64,000 nt of DNA from Butyrivibrio sp. INlla14. GTDB lineage: Bacteria; Bacillota; Clostridia; Lachnospirales; Lachnospiraceae. The number at the start of each line of letters is the position of its first letter. Position 1 is the first letter of the stretch. The DNA lies in contig NZ_FMVS01000008.1 in the NCBI RefSeq assembly GCF_900102515.1, forward strand, positions 62,001 through 126,000, given 5' to 3'. A model generated the notes under the pieces. The model did no database searches and was not told where the DNA came from. It saw only the letters and a list, made by a program, of their open reading frames with translations. The position numbers were made by a program, and so were the translations under genes. This document shows, in pieces, positions 1 to 8,739 of the stretch.

Positions 1-9
1 TCAATGCAA

Positions 10-32
10 AAAGGGGATTCCTCTTTATTTTT
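10..32 (+). terminator. possible weak terminator of a gene left of the window
   Basis: AAAGGGGA (10-17) can pair with TCCTCTTT (19-26), with one G-T wobble, and a T-rich stretch follows (27-32). The loop would be very tight, so this is a weak call. It would end a plus-strand gene lying outside the window. Confidence 0.25.
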
Positions 33-70
33 ATGATATAGGAAATTTCTCCGAAATTCCTATATCATAA
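31..70. repeat. palindromic element with TATGATATA ends, copy 1 (short form)
   Basis: TTATGATATAGGAAATTTC (31-49) is the reverse complement of 53-70 except for one missing base, leaving a loop of about three bases (TCC). The outer arms TATGATATA/TATATCATA and the CTCC in the loop region also occur at 5690-5745 and 50352-50406, so this is probably a dispersed intergenic element. It does not sit inside any convincing gene. Confidence 0.7.
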
Positions 71-94
71 AAAAGCGCTCCGCTTGAGCAGAGC
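69..94 (-). terminator. rho-independent terminator, minus strand
   Basis: On the minus strand GCTCTGC, loop TCAA and GCGGAGC form a 7-bp stem with one wobble (77-94), followed by GC and a run of six T. No convincing minus-strand gene is seen upstream, so it may end a non-coding transcript of the 100-560 region. Confidence 0.5.
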
Positions 95-280
95 ACTTGC
101 TGAGGTATTATCGAAGCTAGTGCGAGCCACACAGAGTAATGGATGCGCACTCGCGCGATAGGAATATGTTGCCTTCAGCAACCGCGCTCGGCGCAAGAAT
201 GTCGCAAGCGACATTCTTTCCTGTATGTGGACATTATTAAGCGATGCATTTGATGCTAAAAAACCAATAAAGCTTGTTTT

Positions 281-424
281 GCATGATAAAGGCGAAGGCA
301 AGTGATGCAAGAAATCGAAAAAACTAAATTTTGCATGATAAAGGCGAAGGCAAGTGATGCAAGAAATCGAAAAAACTAAATTATGCATGACAAGGTCGAA
401 GGCAAGTGATGCATAAAAGCATAG
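281..424. repeat. 52-bp tandem repeat, about 2.7 copies
   Basis: Units begin at 281, 333 and 385 with GCATGAtAAgGyCGAAGGCA. The first two are almost identical over 52 bp and the third is diverged and truncated. Each unit carries GCAT...ATGC ends that could pair. The period is not a multiple of three, so a reading frame crossing it changes frame in each copy, which argues against a coding role. The whole 95-660 stretch otherwise holds no supported gene. Confidence 0.8.
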
Positions 425-668
425 AAAACGCAGAAAGCCATAAACTAAATCATTACGCTCATCAAAGATGCAAAGATATATAACATATATGACGCATACC
501 CTAATAATTTCATTATAATAGATCTGCCATGCTACAAAGCTCGCCAATTTTTTCATTGATTTATCGTTAAGCAGACTATATTATGTTGTAGGTGTCAAAA
601 GCATCTTTTGAGAACAAATAGTAAGAAATCCAGCATTAATCATTAGGATTATTCTATGAAGGAGTTTT

Positions 669-2249
669 ATGAGTATTTTAAATGTAGAGCACTTAACACA
701 TGGCTTTGGTGACAGAGCAATTTTTGATGACGTTTCTTTCAGACTTCTGAAGGGCGAACATATTGGACTTGTAGGAGCAAATGGAGAGGGTAAATCTACC
801 TTCATGAATATAATAATTGGAAAGCTCATGCCAGATGCAGGCAAGATAGAATGGGCCAAGAATGTGAAGGTTGGCTATCTTGATCAGCATGCTGTGTTAA
901 AAGAGGGCATGACAATAAGAGATGTACTGGCATCTGCCTATGAGCCTTTGTATGCTATGGAGAGCAGAATGAACGAAATCTGCGATGCTATGGGAGAGGC
1001 TAATGAAAAAGAACTAGAAGAGTATATGGAAGAACTGGGTACGATTCAGGATCTTCTGACAAATAGAGATTTTTATCTAATAGATTCCAAGATAGAAGAA
1101 GTATCAAGAGCTTTGGGATTTTTGGACCTGGGGCTCGACAGAGATGTTACTGAGCTTTCTGGTGGGCAGAGAACCAAGATTCTTTTGGCTAAGCTCCTTT
1201 TGGAAAAGCCAGATATTTTGCTGCTTGATGAGCCTACTAACTATCTTGATGCAGAGCATATTGTATGGCTTACAAGATATCTTCAGGATTATGAGAATGC
1301 CTTTATATTGATATCTCATGATATTCCTTTCCTTAATAGCGTGGTCAATATCATTTATCACATGGATGGACAGACTCACAGCCTTGATCGCTATGTGGGT
1401 GACTATGATAAATTCCAGGAAGTTTATGAGATGAAGAAGGCCCAGAGAGAAGCGGCTTACAACAGACAGCAGCAGGAAATAGCTGACCTCAAGGACTTTG
1501 TTGCCAGAAATAAGGCAAGAGTTGCTACAAGAAACATGGCTATGGCCCGTCAGAAAAAGCTTGATAGCATGGATATTATTGAGAAAATCCAGGAAAAGCC
1601 TAAGCCAGAGTTTAACTTTAAGACTGCCCGCACTCCTGGTAAGGTCCTATTTGAGACCAAGGATCTTGTTATAGGATATGATGATCCTTTATCATCACCT
1701 CTTAATATTTCGATGGAGAGAGGATCCAAGATAGTTCTTACAGGTGCAAACGGAATAGGTAAGACAACTCTTTTAAAGAGTATTCTTGGCCTTATTCCAG
1801 CTCTTAGTGGAAGCGTGGAGCTTGGAGAAAACGTAGAAATAGGCTATTTTGAGCAGGAGATGTCACCAGATATTGAGACAACCTGTATGCAGGAAATATG
1901 GAATGAGTTCCCGGGCTTTTCACAGTATGAGGTACGTTCAGCCCTGGCAAAATGCGGTCTTACAACCAAGCACATTGAGAGTAAGTGCAAGGTACTTTCA
2001 GGTGGTGAGCAGGCCAAAGTGCGCCTGTGCAAGCTTATAAACAGGGAGTCAAATCTTCTTGTTCTGGATGAGCCTACTAACCACCTTGATGTAGATGCCA
2101 AGGAGGAACTCCTTCGCGCCCTCAAGGAATACAAAGGCAGTATTCTCATGGTCTGCCACGAGCCTGACTTCTATCAGTCTTTGGCAACACAGGTCATGGA
2201 CTGCACCAAGTGGACCACAAGAATCTGTTTCAAACTATTATTGGAATAG
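669..2249 (+). CDS. ABC-F family ATPase (ribosome-associated type)
   Basis: A 526-residue protein with two ABC ATPase domains and no membrane segment, the layout of ABC-F proteins, which act on the ribosome rather than as transporters. The first domain (about 1-240) has Walker A GANGEGKST, signature LSGGQ and Walker B LLLDEPTNYLD. The second (about 325-520) has GANGIGKTT, LSGGEQ and LVLDEPTNHLD. The charged linker between them (about 245-320) is the region that reaches the peptidyl-transferase centre in ABC-F proteins. Start: GAAGGAG lies just before ATG 669. The last residues after WTT look like a non-homologous tail, and the stop is two bases from a hairpin array. It could be a housekeeping factor or an antibiotic-resistance factor; the sequence alone does not decide. 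Confidence 0.9.
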   Translation: MSILNVEHLTHGFGDRAIFDDVSFRLLKGEHIGLVGANGEGKSTFMNIIIGKLMPDAGKIEWAKNVKVGYLDQHAVLKEGMTIRDVLASAYEPLYAMESRMNEICDAMGEANEKELEEYMEELGTIQDLLTNRDFYLIDSKIEEVSRALGFLDLGLDRDVTELSGGQRTKILLAKLLLEKPDILLLDEPTNYLDAEHIVWLTRYLQDYENAFILISHDIPFLNSVVNIIYHMDGQTHSLDRYVGDYDKFQEVYEMKKAQREAAYNRQQQEIADLKDFVARNKARVATRNMAMARQKKLDSMDIIEKIQEKPKPEFNFKTARTPGKVLFETKDLVIGYDDPLSSPLNISMERGSKIVLTGANGIGKTTLLKSILGLIPALSGSVELGENVEIGYFEQEMSPDIETTCMQEIWNEFPGFSQYEVRSALAKCGLTTKHIESKCKVLSGGEQAKVRLCKLINRESNLLVLDEPTNHLDVDAKEELLRALKEYKGSILMVCHEPDFYQSLATQVMDCTKWTTRICFKLLLE

Positions 2250-2250
2250 A

Positions 2251-2470
2251 TGCCAGAAAGGTATTACGCAATCTTGGAGAAGTAATATCTTTCTGGCATA
2301 TTTTGTTAGTAAAGGTATTATGTAGCGCCAACCATGTAATACCAAAGACAAGAAAAATTGCTTGTATGTATTACGCAGAGGAGGAAGAGTAATACTTATT
2401 TAGTCGTATCATGCAAGAAAGGTATTACCCGGCGCCAGTTAGGAAATAGGCTATGGTAATACCTTTCACA
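2251..2470. repeat. array of four ~54-bp hairpin repeats
   Basis: GGTATTAC-like half sites start at about 2260, 2314, 2367 and 2421 (period 53-54). Each is followed by an inverted GTAATACC-like half. In the first three the two halves are 14 bases apart; in the fourth the loop is longer. Unit 1 (2251-2298) is a 17-bp stem with one wobble. Unit 4 has a perfect 11-bp stem AAGGTATTACC/GGTAATACCTT. The array fills the gap between two convergent genes and may also serve as their terminator, but no strong T-run follows. Confidence 0.8.
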
Positions 2471-2483
2471 TACACATCAGAAA

Positions 2484-3851
2484 TCAGAAATCCAGTCCCT
2501 TACGCCAGTCCTTCATGTTGAAGCGAACAAAGGCTGTGAGGCCGACGATTGTCCAGGTAATGCCGGTTGAGATCCAAAGTCCCCAGGCTCCGATAAAAGG
2601 TAGGGAGCACAAGAGAGTTGGGAATACAATTCTTCCGATCATCTCTGAAGCTCCTGAAATAGCGGGGAATTTGGCATCGCCTGCACCATTTAAGATACCT
2701 CTGCATACGTAGATCATTCCAAGTGGAAGATAGAAGTAGGAGAGGATACGCATTGCACTAGAGCCGTAGTATATGATCTGAGCTTCTTCAGACTTGATGA
2801 AGATCTTTACAAAGACATCCCCAAATAATCCCATCAGAACAATCATGACAACTGCATATATCACCATCATAGTCATGCCAAGCTTAAAGCCTTTTTTGAC
2901 ACGGGAACCCTTACCAGCGCCCATGTTCTGGCCTGTAAAGGTTGAAAGAGAATCCTGAAGGGCCTTAAACTGCATATTTACGAGATTCTCTACCTTGCTG
3001 GTAGCGGTAAATGCAGCAACTATTGTTGAATCAAAGGAATTGATCACTCTTTGAAGGATAACAAAGGAAAGTGCTACAAGGCCGCTCTGGAGTGCCATTG
3101 AGCCGCCAATAGTGTAACACTTTGTGATGATTTCCATATCCATCTGCCAATCTGTTTTGCTTAATTTAAACATGGGATTTCTGAAAAAGGCATAGGTGAT
3201 AGAACCTATGGCAGAAAGAGCCTGAGCAGTTACTGTAGCAATGGCAAGACCTGCAACTCCAAGATCAAAAGCAATTACAAATAAAAGATCCATGGCTACA
3301 TTTAAAAAGCTTGAAACTATCAGAAAGTACAAAGGGGTCTGCGAGTCCCCAATACCTCTCATGATATAGGAAATTGTGTTATAAAGAGCTGTGCCTATGA
3401 AACCTACGCAAATTATGGACATGTAGGCAATGGCATTTTCAAGAATATCCGCTGGTGTATTCATAACCTTTGTAAGGATAAGTCTTGAAAAAGAAAAACC
3501 AAGAAGCCCCACAAAGATAGAAGTTGCGCTGACAATGACAAGGGCGTTTGTTATTACTTTTTTAACTCCCTTCATGTCCCCTGCACCAAAAAACTGGGAT
3601 ATTATTATTCCGATACCGGTTGCAAGGCCATTTCCAAGGGCAAAGAAAAGGTTTGTCACATGTCCTGTTGAGCCAACTGCTGCAAGAGCCTTGGCATCTA
3701 TAAATCTTCCAGCGATAATTGTGTCTACTATATTGTAGAACTGCTGGAAAATATTTCCCATCATCATTGGAAGCATGAAAGACAGAATAAGAGCCTTTGG
3801 ATCTCCTACAGTCATATCTTTTGCATATTTCTTGGATAGAACGTTAGCCAT
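2484..3851 (-). CDS. MATE family multidrug/cation efflux transporter
   Basis: A 455-residue polytopic membrane protein with about 12 hydrophobic segments, arranged as the two similar halves typical of MATE exporters (usual length about 450). These swap sodium or protons for drugs or metabolites across the cytoplasmic membrane. The N-terminal part (FMLPMMMGNIFQQFYNIVDT, then AAVGSTG) and the NTISYIMRGIGDSQTPL stretch are family hallmarks. Start: GGAGTATAAAA precedes the ATG at 3851. It is transcribed toward the ABC-F gene and away from the DUF3592 gene. The substrate cannot be told from sequence. Confidence 0.92.
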   Translation of the reverse strand: MANVLSKKYAKDMTVGDPKALILSFMLPMMMGNIFQQFYNIVDTIIAGRFIDAKALAAVGSTGHVTNLFFALGNGLATGIGIIISQFFGAGDMKGVKKVITNALVIVSATSIFVGLLGFSFSRLILTKVMNTPADILENAIAYMSIICVGFIGTALYNTISYIMRGIGDSQTPLYFLIVSSFLNVAMDLLFVIAFDLGVAGLAIATVTAQALSAIGSITYAFFRNPMFKLSKTDWQMDMEIITKCYTIGGSMALQSGLVALSFVILQRVINSFDSTIVAAFTATSKVENLVNMQFKALQDSLSTFTGQNMGAGKGSRVKKGFKLGMTMMVIYAVVMIVLMGLFGDVFVKIFIKSEEAQIIYYGSSAMRILSYFYLPLGMIYVCRGILNGAGDAKFPAISGASEMIGRIVFPTLLCSLPFIGAWGLWISTGITWTIVGLTAFVRFNMKDWRKGLDF

Positions 3852-3933
3852 TTTTATACTCCGGTTAATTTAGATTGCTTACAATTTGCATGGATTTTAT
3901 CGTAACTCAACAGTGCTCTTTTCGCAACAATAA

Positions 3934-3962
3934 TTGAAGATTAATTGTTATAGATATATAAT
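3934..3962 (+). promoter_or_regulatory. sigma-A type promoter for the DUF3592 gene
   Basis: TTGAAG (3934-3939), a 17-bp spacer and TATAAT (3957-3962) lie 20 bp before the start codon at 3983. Confidence 0.6.
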
Positions 3963-3982
3963 AGCAAAGGTTTCAGGGAGGT

Positions 3983-4717
3983 ATGAAAATGGTCAAAAAA
4001 AGAAAAAAGACAGTAGACATTGTTTATCTTATTTTAGCGTTGGTGTTTTGCTTCTTGGGATTAAATTTTATGATCATAGGCGCTACTGTGTTTGGGACTA
4101 TGCATGGCAAGATGAAAGATGCGATTGAAATTGAGGCTACCATAACAGATATAAGTTACATGGGGGGAGGCGCAAACAATTCTCATAACGTATATGTATC
4201 CTATGAGTTTGAAGGTCAGCAGTATGACTATGTGCGTCTGAATACATATACAAGCAGCATGCATGAAGGAGACACTATCACCGTTTACATTGATGATAAC
4301 AACCCAGGTGAAGTGATTGGTACAGGATGGTCAGAGTTTATTTTCCTTGGAATTTTTGGCGGAACTGGACTCGTCTTTTTTGCTATAGGACTCATCTTTG
4401 TTGCCCTTATAGTAAAAAAGAATAGAAAGATAAAATGGCTTCTGGAAAACGGACAAGTCATCCATGGAACAGTTACAGAAATTGATTTTAACCCTTGCGT
4501 GCATGTTAATGGCAGACATCCTCGCGTCGTATACTGCTCATATCAGGATCCGGGCACAGGTATGATCTACCAGTTTAAGAGCAGAAACATATACGATTCC
4601 ATAACTAATTGCATCGCTATAGGAGATAGCATAGATATATATGTTGATCCTGCCAATTATGCCAGTAACTATGTTGATGTAGATAAGCCTATGGAGAGGA
4701 TTGTAAGCTACGCGTGA
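3983..4717 (+). CDS. DUF3592-type membrane protein
   Basis: A 244-residue protein of unknown function. After a basic N-terminus there is a transmembrane segment (about 10-35). Then comes an extracytoplasmic beta-rich domain with the DUF3592 pattern (IEATITDIS, VYVSYEFEGQQY, GDTITVYIDDNNP), a second membrane segment (about 110-140), and a second domain repeating the pattern (GTVTEIDF, VYCSYQDP, IGDSIDIYVDP). This reads as a tandem DUF3592 arrangement. Start: GGGAGG precedes ATG 3983 and a promoter is seen upstream. Its stop overlaps the stop of the convergent AP2-like gene by 10 bp. Confidence 0.75.
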   Translation: MKMVKKRKKTVDIVYLILALVFCFLGLNFMIIGATVFGTMHGKMKDAIEIEATITDISYMGGGANNSHNVYVSYEFEGQQYDYVRLNTYTSSMHEGDTITVYIDDNNPGEVIGTGWSEFIFLGIFGGTGLVFFAIGLIFVALIVKKNRKIKWLLENGQVIHGTVTEIDFNPCVHVNGRHPRVVYCSYQDPGTGMIYQFKSRNIYDSITNCIAIGDSIDIYVDPANYASNYVDVDKPMERIVSYA

Positions 4718-5520
4718 TCTGCTCTGACACGAAATAGTTTTGGAGAAACCTTTAATTTCATATAAATGTCTGCATATTGGGATGGAGAAAGATCTTCCAC
4801 GTAGTTCATTTGGAAGTTTTTCTTTATCCCATTTTTAATTAATATATCTGCAGCTTTGTTATAGGCTATAGCCGCTTCAGCTTCGGAGTTATATTTCCCA
4901 ACAACATAGTTACTGCGCACATGGATAACAGTCTTATATTTTATAAAACCTTTTTCTGCGAACTGCCTAACTCCATGATATCTGTTTAGTATCACTATAT
5001 TTTCGTATCTGAAATCTGTGGGATCATCATTTACAAAATGATAGTCCCTGCCTTCAACAGCGTAGCTTTTTATGCCATATCTCTGCAAAATTGAGAGCTG
5101 GCTTCCGTAGTCTGCAACAAAAAGGTGAGAACCTCTTTTCATTATCTTGTGGGAAGAATAGTAGAAAAGATCTTCAATATCAAATTTCAGGAAAAGGCCA
5201 GGCTCTAAGTGATAGGTGAAGTATTTTTTTTCAAGATAAATTGGATTGGATATATACATTCCTTTGTCCCTGAAGTTTATTAGACAGACAAACTTTTCAT
5301 AAGGAATATGCATATTCTCTTTGTAAGATGATAAAGAAAAAGAGTTAGAGTGTAGGATCTTATAGGCCTCTTTATATACAAAAGCAGCTTCTTTTTCCTC
5401 ACTAAAAGAACCAAGAGAGATGTGCTTGCCCTCAAAGGTTATGGAAGCCCTGTAAGATGGTGTACCATCTTTTAGCACTGTATGATATACCCCGACAGAT
5501 TTTTTTCTTTTCAATATCAT
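4708..5520 (-). CDS. AP2-like DNA-binding protein with HNH-like centre
   Basis: A 270-residue protein. Two segments resemble AP2/ERF integrase-type DNA-binding folds: near the N-terminus YRASITFEGKHISLGSFS then EEKEAAFVYKEAYKIL (about 22-58), and near the C-terminus VIHVRSNYVVGKYNSEAEAA with IAYNKAADIL (about 198-228). Between them, VNDDPTDFRYENIVILNRYHG (about 164-184) resembles the tail of an HNH homing-endonuclease motif (N-x-DPTDFR-x-ENI), but no upstream catalytic HH pair is obvious. AP2 plus HNH combinations are known from homing endonucleases of phages and mobile introns. The protein may be a domesticated DNA-binding relic. Start: GGAGGG abuts ATG 5520; a TTG at 5514 has better spacing and could be used. 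No mobile element is visible next to it. Confidence 0.65.
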   Translation of the reverse strand: MILKRKKSVGVYHTVLKDGTPSYRASITFEGKHISLGSFSEEKEAAFVYKEAYKILHSNSFSLSSYKENMHIPYEKFVCLINFRDKGMYISNPIYLEKKYFTYHLEPGLFLKFDIEDLFYYSSHKIMKRGSHLFVADYGSQLSILQRYGIKSYAVEGRDYHFVNDDPTDFRYENIVILNRYHGVRQFAEKGFIKYKTVIHVRSNYVVGKYNSEAEAAIAYNKAADILIKNGIKKNFQMNYVEDLSPSQYADIYMKLKVSPKLFRVRADHA

Positions 5521-5689
5521 CCCTCCATAGAAAACACAAAGATAAAGGAAACGGATTGATTTTACATATTGTACAACTTTAATAGTTCAAAGTGCTAAAA
5601 TATTGTGTAGATATATTGACCTATCTTATGGTATACTGAGTATTCAAAGAGGTAATCTATACTCTTTTTTGTTCTTAAATATATTCACA

Positions 5690-5745
5690 GATATGATATA
5701 CGAATTGCTCCATAATTAACATCATTTTCGCAATCCTATATCATA
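5690..5745. repeat. palindromic element with TATGATATA ends, copy 2
   Basis: TATGATATACGAATTGC (5691-5707) pairs with GCAATCCTATATCATA (5730-5745) with one mismatch and one gap. The first 24 bases of the element are identical to the copy at 50352-50406. It sits in the leader of threonine synthase, 40 bp before the start codon, so it could fold in that mRNA. The rest of the 5521-5785 gap is AT-rich and shows no other gene or confident signal. Confidence 0.75.
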
Positions 5746-5785
5746 GTTATATTTTTATTTTACCAACAAAAGAGGAGTGAAAGCA

Positions 5786-7279
5786 ATGGCAAAGGAAGTT
5801 TTGTACAGTAGCACCAGAGGGGCTTTGGGCCAGATAAAGGCATCTGAAGCTATTTTAAGGGGACTTGCTCCAGACGGAGGTCTTTACGTTCCTGATCATA
5901 TTCCACATTTGGAAAAAGAGCTTAGGGAGATCGCGCAGCTTGATTATAAAGAGACTGCCTATGAAGTAATGAAGCTTCTTTTGACTGATTATACAGAGGA
6001 AGAGCTTAGATACTGCATAACAAATGCTTATGATTCCAAATTTGACACAGAGGAGATTGCTCCTATTTCAGAGGCTGATGGAGCTTTTTACCTTGAGCTT
6101 TATCACGGGGCTACAATTGCCTTCAAGGATATGGCTCTTTCAATCCTACCATACCTTATGACAACAGCAGCCAAAAAGAACAATGTTAAAAATGAGATCG
6201 TTATTCTTACTGCTACAAGTGGTGATACTGGAAAGGCTGCACTTGCAGGTTTTGCAGATGTTCCTGGAACAAGGATCATTGTCTTTTATCCTAAACACGG
6301 AGTAAGCCCTATACAGGAGCAGCAGATGGTTACTCAGAAGGGCGATAACACCTGCGTTATTGGTATAGAGGGTAACTTTGATGATGCTCAGACAGGGGTC
6401 AAGAAGATCTTTACAGATAAAGAGCTGGCAGCTGAACTTGATGCCAAGGGATTCCAGTTTTCTTCTGCTAATTCCATCAATATTGGACGACTTGTTCCTC
6501 AGATTGTTTATTATGTTTACTCTTATGCAAAGCTTCTTAAAGAGGGCAGGATTGCAGATGGCGATGCTATAAATGTAGTAGTTCCTACAGGTAACTTTGG
6601 TAATATTCTGGCTGCTTATTATGCCAAGAATATGGGTGTGCCAATTGCCAAGCTTATCTGTGCATCCAACTCCAACAAGGTCTTATTTGACTTCTTTAAG
6701 ACTGGTGAGTACGACAGAAACAGAGAGTTTGTTTTAACAGCTTCTCCATCTATGGATATTCTCATTTCATCTAATCTTGAGAGACTTATTTACCACATCG
6801 CTGGAGATAATGCCCAGAAGGATGCAGAGTTTATGGCACAGCTGGCGTCTAATGGTAAGTATGAGATCACTGATGATATGAGAGAAAAGCTCACAGACTT
6901 CTATGGCGGCTTTGCTACAGAGGAAGAGACATTTAATACTATCAGGAATGTTTTTGATAAGACAGGATACCTTATGGACACACATACTGCTGTAGCAAGT
7001 TCAGTTTACAGTAAGTATGTAGCTGAGACAGGAGATAAGACAGTTTCTGTAATTGCTTCTACAGCAAGTCCATTTAAGTTTACAAGAAGCGTTATGACGG
7101 CCCTTGGAAAGGCAGATGATTCCAAGGACGATTTTGCTCTTGCTGACGAGCTTTCAAGAGTTTCAGGTGTCGAGATACCTGATGCTGTGACATCTATCAG
7201 AACTGCTGAGATCAGACACAAGACAGTAGTAGATAAGGACAAGATGCAGAGCGCTGTTCTTGATTTTCTTTCAAAGTGA
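5786..7279 (+). CDS. thrC: threonine synthase
   Basis: A 497-residue PLP enzyme converting O-phosphohomoserine to threonine and phosphate. HGATIAFKDMALS (about 105-120) holds the PLP lysine. The N-terminal block YSSTRG...SEAILRGLAPDGGLYVPD is typical of the long fungal/bacterial thrC type. ATSGDTGKAAL is the phosphate-binding loop for the cofactor. Start: AGAGGAG (5771-5777) fits ATG 5786 better than the in-frame GTG at 5777 that overlaps it. It is followed 53 bp later by citrate synthase on the same strand with no terminator between, so the two may be co-transcribed. A palindromic repeat lies in its leader. Confidence 0.95.
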   Translation: MAKEVLYSSTRGALGQIKASEAILRGLAPDGGLYVPDHIPHLEKELREIAQLDYKETAYEVMKLLLTDYTEEELRYCITNAYDSKFDTEEIAPISEADGAFYLELYHGATIAFKDMALSILPYLMTTAAKKNNVKNEIVILTATSGDTGKAALAGFADVPGTRIIVFYPKHGVSPIQEQQMVTQKGDNTCVIGIEGNFDDAQTGVKKIFTDKELAAELDAKGFQFSSANSINIGRLVPQIVYYVYSYAKLLKEGRIADGDAINVVVPTGNFGNILAAYYAKNMGVPIAKLICASNSNKVLFDFFKTGEYDRNREFVLTASPSMDILISSNLERLIYHIAGDNAQKDAEFMAQLASNGKYEITDDMREKLTDFYGGFATEEETFNTIRNVFDKTGYLMDTHTAVASSVYSKYVAETGDKTVSVIASTASPFKFTRSVMTALGKADDSKDDFALADELSRVSGVEIPDAVTSIRTAEIRHKTVVDKDKMQSAVLDFLSK

Positions 7280-7332
7280 TAATCTTTTTAACACTGATAC
7301 AAATAAAATAAACGTTTATATAGGAGGTGCGT

Positions 7333-8706
7333 ATGGATTTAGGCAAGGGCTATTACTCACAGAACACACCGGAAATTGTTGAACTTTCCAAGCTTTCTCA
7401 GGAAGCTGATCTTATTGAAAACGATCTTTTTTATAAATACGATGTAAAGAGGGGACTTCGTGACCTTAATGGTAAGGGTGTCTTAACCGGCCTTACCAGG
7501 ATTTCCGAGATAATCGCCAAAAAGGAAGTCGACGGAAAAGAAATCCCTGCAGATGGCGAGATATATTTTAGAGGCTATGACGTTCACAAACTTATAGATG
7601 CCGCTGTCAAAGAGAACAGGTTTGCCTTTGAAGAGTGTGCTTATTTGCTTCTTTTTGATAAGCTGCCTACGGGAAAAGAACTATTTGAGTTTGAAAAGCT
7701 TCTTGGAATCTATAAAAGTCTTCCGCCCAGCTTTGTAAGGGACGTTATCATGAAGTCCCCTAGCAGGGATATGATGAATACTCTTGCGAGAAGCGTTTTG
7801 ACTCTATATTCCTATGATGATCATGCAGATGATGTGTCACTTCCTAATGTCTTGAGGCAGTCTCTGCAGTTGATCAGTATGTTTCCGCTTTTGGCTATTT
7901 ATGGGTATCATGCCTATAACCATTACCATGAGGGTAATTCCCTTATCATTCATCCGCCAAAAGAGGAATTGTCAACGGCAGAGATGATCTTGTATCTTCT
8001 AAGGCCAGATAGTCAGTATACAGAGCTTGAGGCAAAACTTCTTGATATCTGTCTTGTGCTACATATGGAGCATGGTGGTGGTAACAACTCGTCTTTTACA
8101 ACTCATGTGGTCAGTTCCAGCATGACAGATACCTACTCTGTAATAGCAGCGGCAATAGGTTCTTTGAAGGGCCCAAGACATGGAGGCGCAAATATTAAGG
8201 TTGTGCACATGTTTGATGATATTGAGGCCAATGTAAAGAATTGGAAGGATGAGGAAGAAGTTAGAGCTTACCTGGATAAGATCCTCAACAAAGAAGCCTT
8301 TGATGGGGCAGGACTTATCTACGGAATAGGACATGCTATTTATTCCAAGTCTGATCCTCGTGCAGTTATTTTAAAGAGCTTTGTAGAAAAGCTTGCAGCA
8401 GAAAAGGACAAAGAGGATGAACTTGCTCTATATGAGCTTGTTGAGAAGCTTGCTCCTGAGCTTATTGCAGGTGAGAGGACTATGTACAAGGGTGTAAGTG
8501 CCAATGTGGACTTTTATTCTGGGTTTGTATACAGAATGCTAGAGCTTCCTGAAGAGCTTTACCCTACTATTTTTGCAATAGCAAGAATTGTGGGCTGGAG
8601 TGCACACAGAATGGAAGAACTCGTCAATAATGGTAAGATCATTCGCCCTGCCTATATGGCTATTGAGCCCCGTAAGGAATATGTAGACATGGCAGACCGC
8701 ACATAA
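7333..8706 (+). CDS. gltA: citrate synthase (Si type)
   Basis: A 457-residue enzyme joining acetyl-CoA and oxaloacetate to citrate. Catalytic-site motifs are present: LHMEHGGGNNSSF, GPRHGGAN and GIGHAIYSKSDPR, which carry the conserved histidines, with the catalytic aspartate expected in the SDPR block. It belongs to the citrate synthase superfamily and not to the unrelated Re-citrate synthase used by some clostridia. The order with thrC suggests supply of carbon for amino-acid synthesis (glutamate via citrate), since no other TCA gene is in the window. Start: AGGAGG (7322-7327) precedes ATG 7333; an in-frame GTG at 7327 is inside the ribosome site. A hairpin terminator follows. Confidence 0.95.
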   Translation: MDLGKGYYSQNTPEIVELSKLSQEADLIENDLFYKYDVKRGLRDLNGKGVLTGLTRISEIIAKKEVDGKEIPADGEIYFRGYDVHKLIDAAVKENRFAFEECAYLLLFDKLPTGKELFEFEKLLGIYKSLPPSFVRDVIMKSPSRDMMNTLARSVLTLYSYDDHADDVSLPNVLRQSLQLISMFPLLAIYGYHAYNHYHEGNSLIIHPPKEELSTAEMILYLLRPDSQYTELEAKLLDICLVLHMEHGGGNNSSFTTHVVSSSMTDTYSVIAAAIGSLKGPRHGGANIKVVHMFDDIEANVKNWKDEEEVRAYLDKILNKEAFDGAGLIYGIGHAIYSKSDPRAVILKSFVEKLAAEKDKEDELALYELVEKLAPELIAGERTMYKGVSANVDFYSGFVYRMLELPEELYPTIFAIARIVGWSAHRMEELVNNGKIIRPAYMAIEPRKEYVDMADRT

Positions 8707-8739
8707 AAAACAAAAGATAAATACTTAGAACATAGAAAA

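Noticed and set aside
281..424. Possible CRISPR array
   Set aside because: The repeats are directly adjacent without unique spacers and no cas gene is present.
65..556. A 163-codon minus-strand open frame over the repeat region
   Set aside because: It runs through a 52-bp repeat that shifts frame in each copy and ends inside a terminator stem. It has no good ribosome site, and its composition is odd.
2251..2470. CRISPR or integron attC interpretation of the hairpin array
   Set aside because: Only the stem arms are kept, loops and flanks vary without spacer logic, and there is no integrase or cas gene.
3356..3376. ATGATATAGGAAATT in the MATE gene, matching one arm of the palindromic element
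   Set aside because: It encodes a conserved MATE segment (NTISYIMRG) and lacks the second arm, so the match is likely chance.
5777..5785. GTG start of threonine synthase three codons upstream
   Set aside because: The GTG lies within the AGAGGAG ribosome site; ATG 5786 has proper spacing.
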